A stretch of 6,842 nucleotides of DNA from Actinomycetota bacterium (GTDB lineage: Bacteria > Actinomycetota > Actinomycetes > Streptosporangiales > Streptosporangiaceae). Positions 5,804 through 6,842 of the stretch are shown piece after piece; the stretch's first letter is position 1; every line of letters begins with the position of its first letter. The stretch is taken from NCBI GenBank assembly GCA_003161205.1, contig PMOU01000589.1, positions 2,866 through 9,707 on the forward strand, read 5' to 3'. The translations under genes were made by a program, and so were the position numbers. The notes under the pieces were generated by a model. That model searched no databases and was not told the DNA's origin. It saw nothing but the letters and a program-made list of their open reading frames with translations.

Positions 5804-6842
5804 CCTCCTCCTTCGACGCCTCCGACGCCGTCGAGCCAGTGGCAATCGACCCGGACGCAATCGAGGCAGCACAGGACGCCGCCAAGCGCAATCTCTGGCT
5901 GCATTTCACCCGGATGTCCGCCTACTCCGACAGCGACGTCCCCGTGATCGTCCGCGGCTCCGGGGCTTACGTCTTCGACCAGCGCGGCAAGCGTTACCTG
6001 GACGGGCTGTCCGGCCTGTTCGTCAGCCAGGTCGGCCACGGGCGGAAGGAGATCGCCGAGGCGGGCGCGCGGCAGGCGGAGGAGCTGGCGTACTTCCCGC
6101 TGTGGTCCTACGCCCACCCCAAGGCGATCGAGCTGGCCGCCCGGCTGGCTGACCTGGCCCCGGGCGACCTGAACCGGGTGTTCTTCACCACCAGCGGCTC
6201 GGAGGCGGTCGAGTCGGCGTGGAAGCTGGCCAAGCAGTACTTCAAGCTGACCGGCCAGCCGGAACGGTACAAGGTCATCAGCCGCGAGCTCGCCTACCAC
6301 GGCACGTCCATGGGCGCGCTCGCGATCACCGGCCTGGCCGACATCAAGTACCCGTTCGAGCCGCTGCCGCCCGGCGGCGTCCGGGTGCCGAACACCAACT
6401 TCTACCGGGCCCCCGGGTTCGTCCGCGATGACCTCGAGGGGTTCGGCGCGTGGGCCGCGGATGAGATCGAGCGGGCGATCCTGCGCGAGGGACCGCAGTC
6501 GGTCGCCGCCGTCTACCTGGAGCCGGTGCAGAACTCCGGCGGCTGCTTCCCGCCGCCGCCCGGGTACTTCCAGCGGGTCAGGGAGATCTGCGACCGGTAC
6601 GGCGTGCTGCTCGTGTCCGACGAGGTGATCTGCGCCTTCGGGCGGCTCGGCTACTACTTCGGCTCCGAGCGCTACGGGTACCAGCCGGACATCATCACCT
6701 TCGCCAAGGGACTGACGTCCGGGTACTCCCCGATGGGCGGGATGCTGGTCAGGGACGCCCTGATGGAACCGTTCACCGCGGGAACCGCCACGTTCCTGCA
6801 CGGCATCACGTTCGCCGGCCATCCGGTGTCCGCCGCGGTGGC
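5800..6842 (+). CDS. Class III PLP-dependent aminotransferase (aspartate aminotransferase family, putative diamine/omega-amino acid), partial
   Basis: The frame is open from ATG 5800 to the right edge (347 codons plus 2 nt), so about a quarter of a typical 450-residue protein is missing. It shows the fold-type I, class III signature: TTSGSEAVES (about 130-139) for PLP phosphate binding, YHG (166-168) for ring stacking, Glu241 in YLEPVQ, Asp274 in VSDEVICAFGR, and the Schiff-base Lys303 in FAKGLTSGYSPMGG. Related enzymes transaminate putrescine, GABA, beta-alanine or similar omega-amines. The neighbouring gamma-aminobutyraldehyde dehydrogenase makes a putrescine or related amine substrate the best guess. 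GGGGAA 4 nt upstream and the ATGA overlap with the Lrp gene support this start; an in-frame ATG at 5788 is the alternative. Confidence 0.9.
   Translation, partial: MTSSFDASDAVEPVAIDPDAIEAAQDAAKRNLWLHFTRMSAYSDSDVPVIVRGSGAYVFDQRGKRYLDGLSGLFVSQVGHGRKEIAEAGARQAEELAYFPLWSYAHPKAIELAARLADLAPGDLNRVFFTTSGSEAVESAWKLAKQYFKLTGQPERYKVISRELAYHGTSMGALAITGLADIKYPFEPLPPGGVRVPNTNFYRAPGFVRDDLEGFGAWAADEIERAILREGPQSVAAVYLEPVQNSGGCFPPPPGYFQRVREICDRYGVLLVSDEVICAFGRLGYYFGSERYGYQPDIITFAKGLTSGYSPMGGMLVRDALMEPFTAGTATFLHGITFAGHPVSAAV

Noticed and set aside
5782..6822. 346-codon leftward open frame opposite the aminotransferase
   Set aside because: It lacks recognisable motifs, while the other strand encodes a textbook class III aminotransferase.

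Overview
The window comes from a high-GC actinomycete-type chromosome. Third codon positions are almost always G or C, GTG and TTG starts occur, and the proteins look actinobacterial. It holds eight genes, two of them cut by the window edges. There is no tRNA, rRNA, CRISPR array or insertion sequence, and I see no clear sign of a larger mobile element.

Left part (1-2646). A leftward gene, cut at the left edge, encodes a VOC (glyoxalase/bleomycin-resistance fold) domain fused in frame to the start of an aminoglycoside-phosphotransferase-like kinase. Divergent from it is an AlkA-like HhH-GPD DNA glycosylase. About 20 nt after the glycosylase stop lies a roughly 165-nt structured RNA leader. It carries the hallmark blocks of the ykkC riboswitch superfamily (guanidine-I and the ykkC-2 variants) and precedes an EamA/DMT-type exporter that starts at TTG. 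A second hairpin overlaps the 3' end of the aptamer and can cover the Shine-Dalgarno sequence, which suggests translational control. This riboswitch-transporter unit is the most interesting item in the window. By eye its conserved blocks resemble the ykkC-2 variants more than guanidine-I, so the ligand is open.

Middle (2647-3684). A leftward VapBC toxin-antitoxin pair converges on the transporter gene; its two genes overlap by 4 nt. About 340 nt without a convincing gene follow. They contain an AT-rich start region for vapB, a perfect 9-bp inverted repeat, and a terminator-like hairpin pair for the next gene.

Right part (3685-6842). A leftward aldehyde dehydrogenase, close to gamma-aminobutyraldehyde dehydrogenases, diverges from an Lrp/AsnC regulator. 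The regulator overlaps by 4 nt a class III PLP aminotransferase that runs off the right edge. Together these suggest polyamine (putrescine) catabolism: transamination of a diamine to an aminoaldehyde, then oxidation to GABA, under a local Lrp-type regulator that probably acts from the shared intergenic region. That region carries two copies of a TCAGTTG element 31 bp apart.
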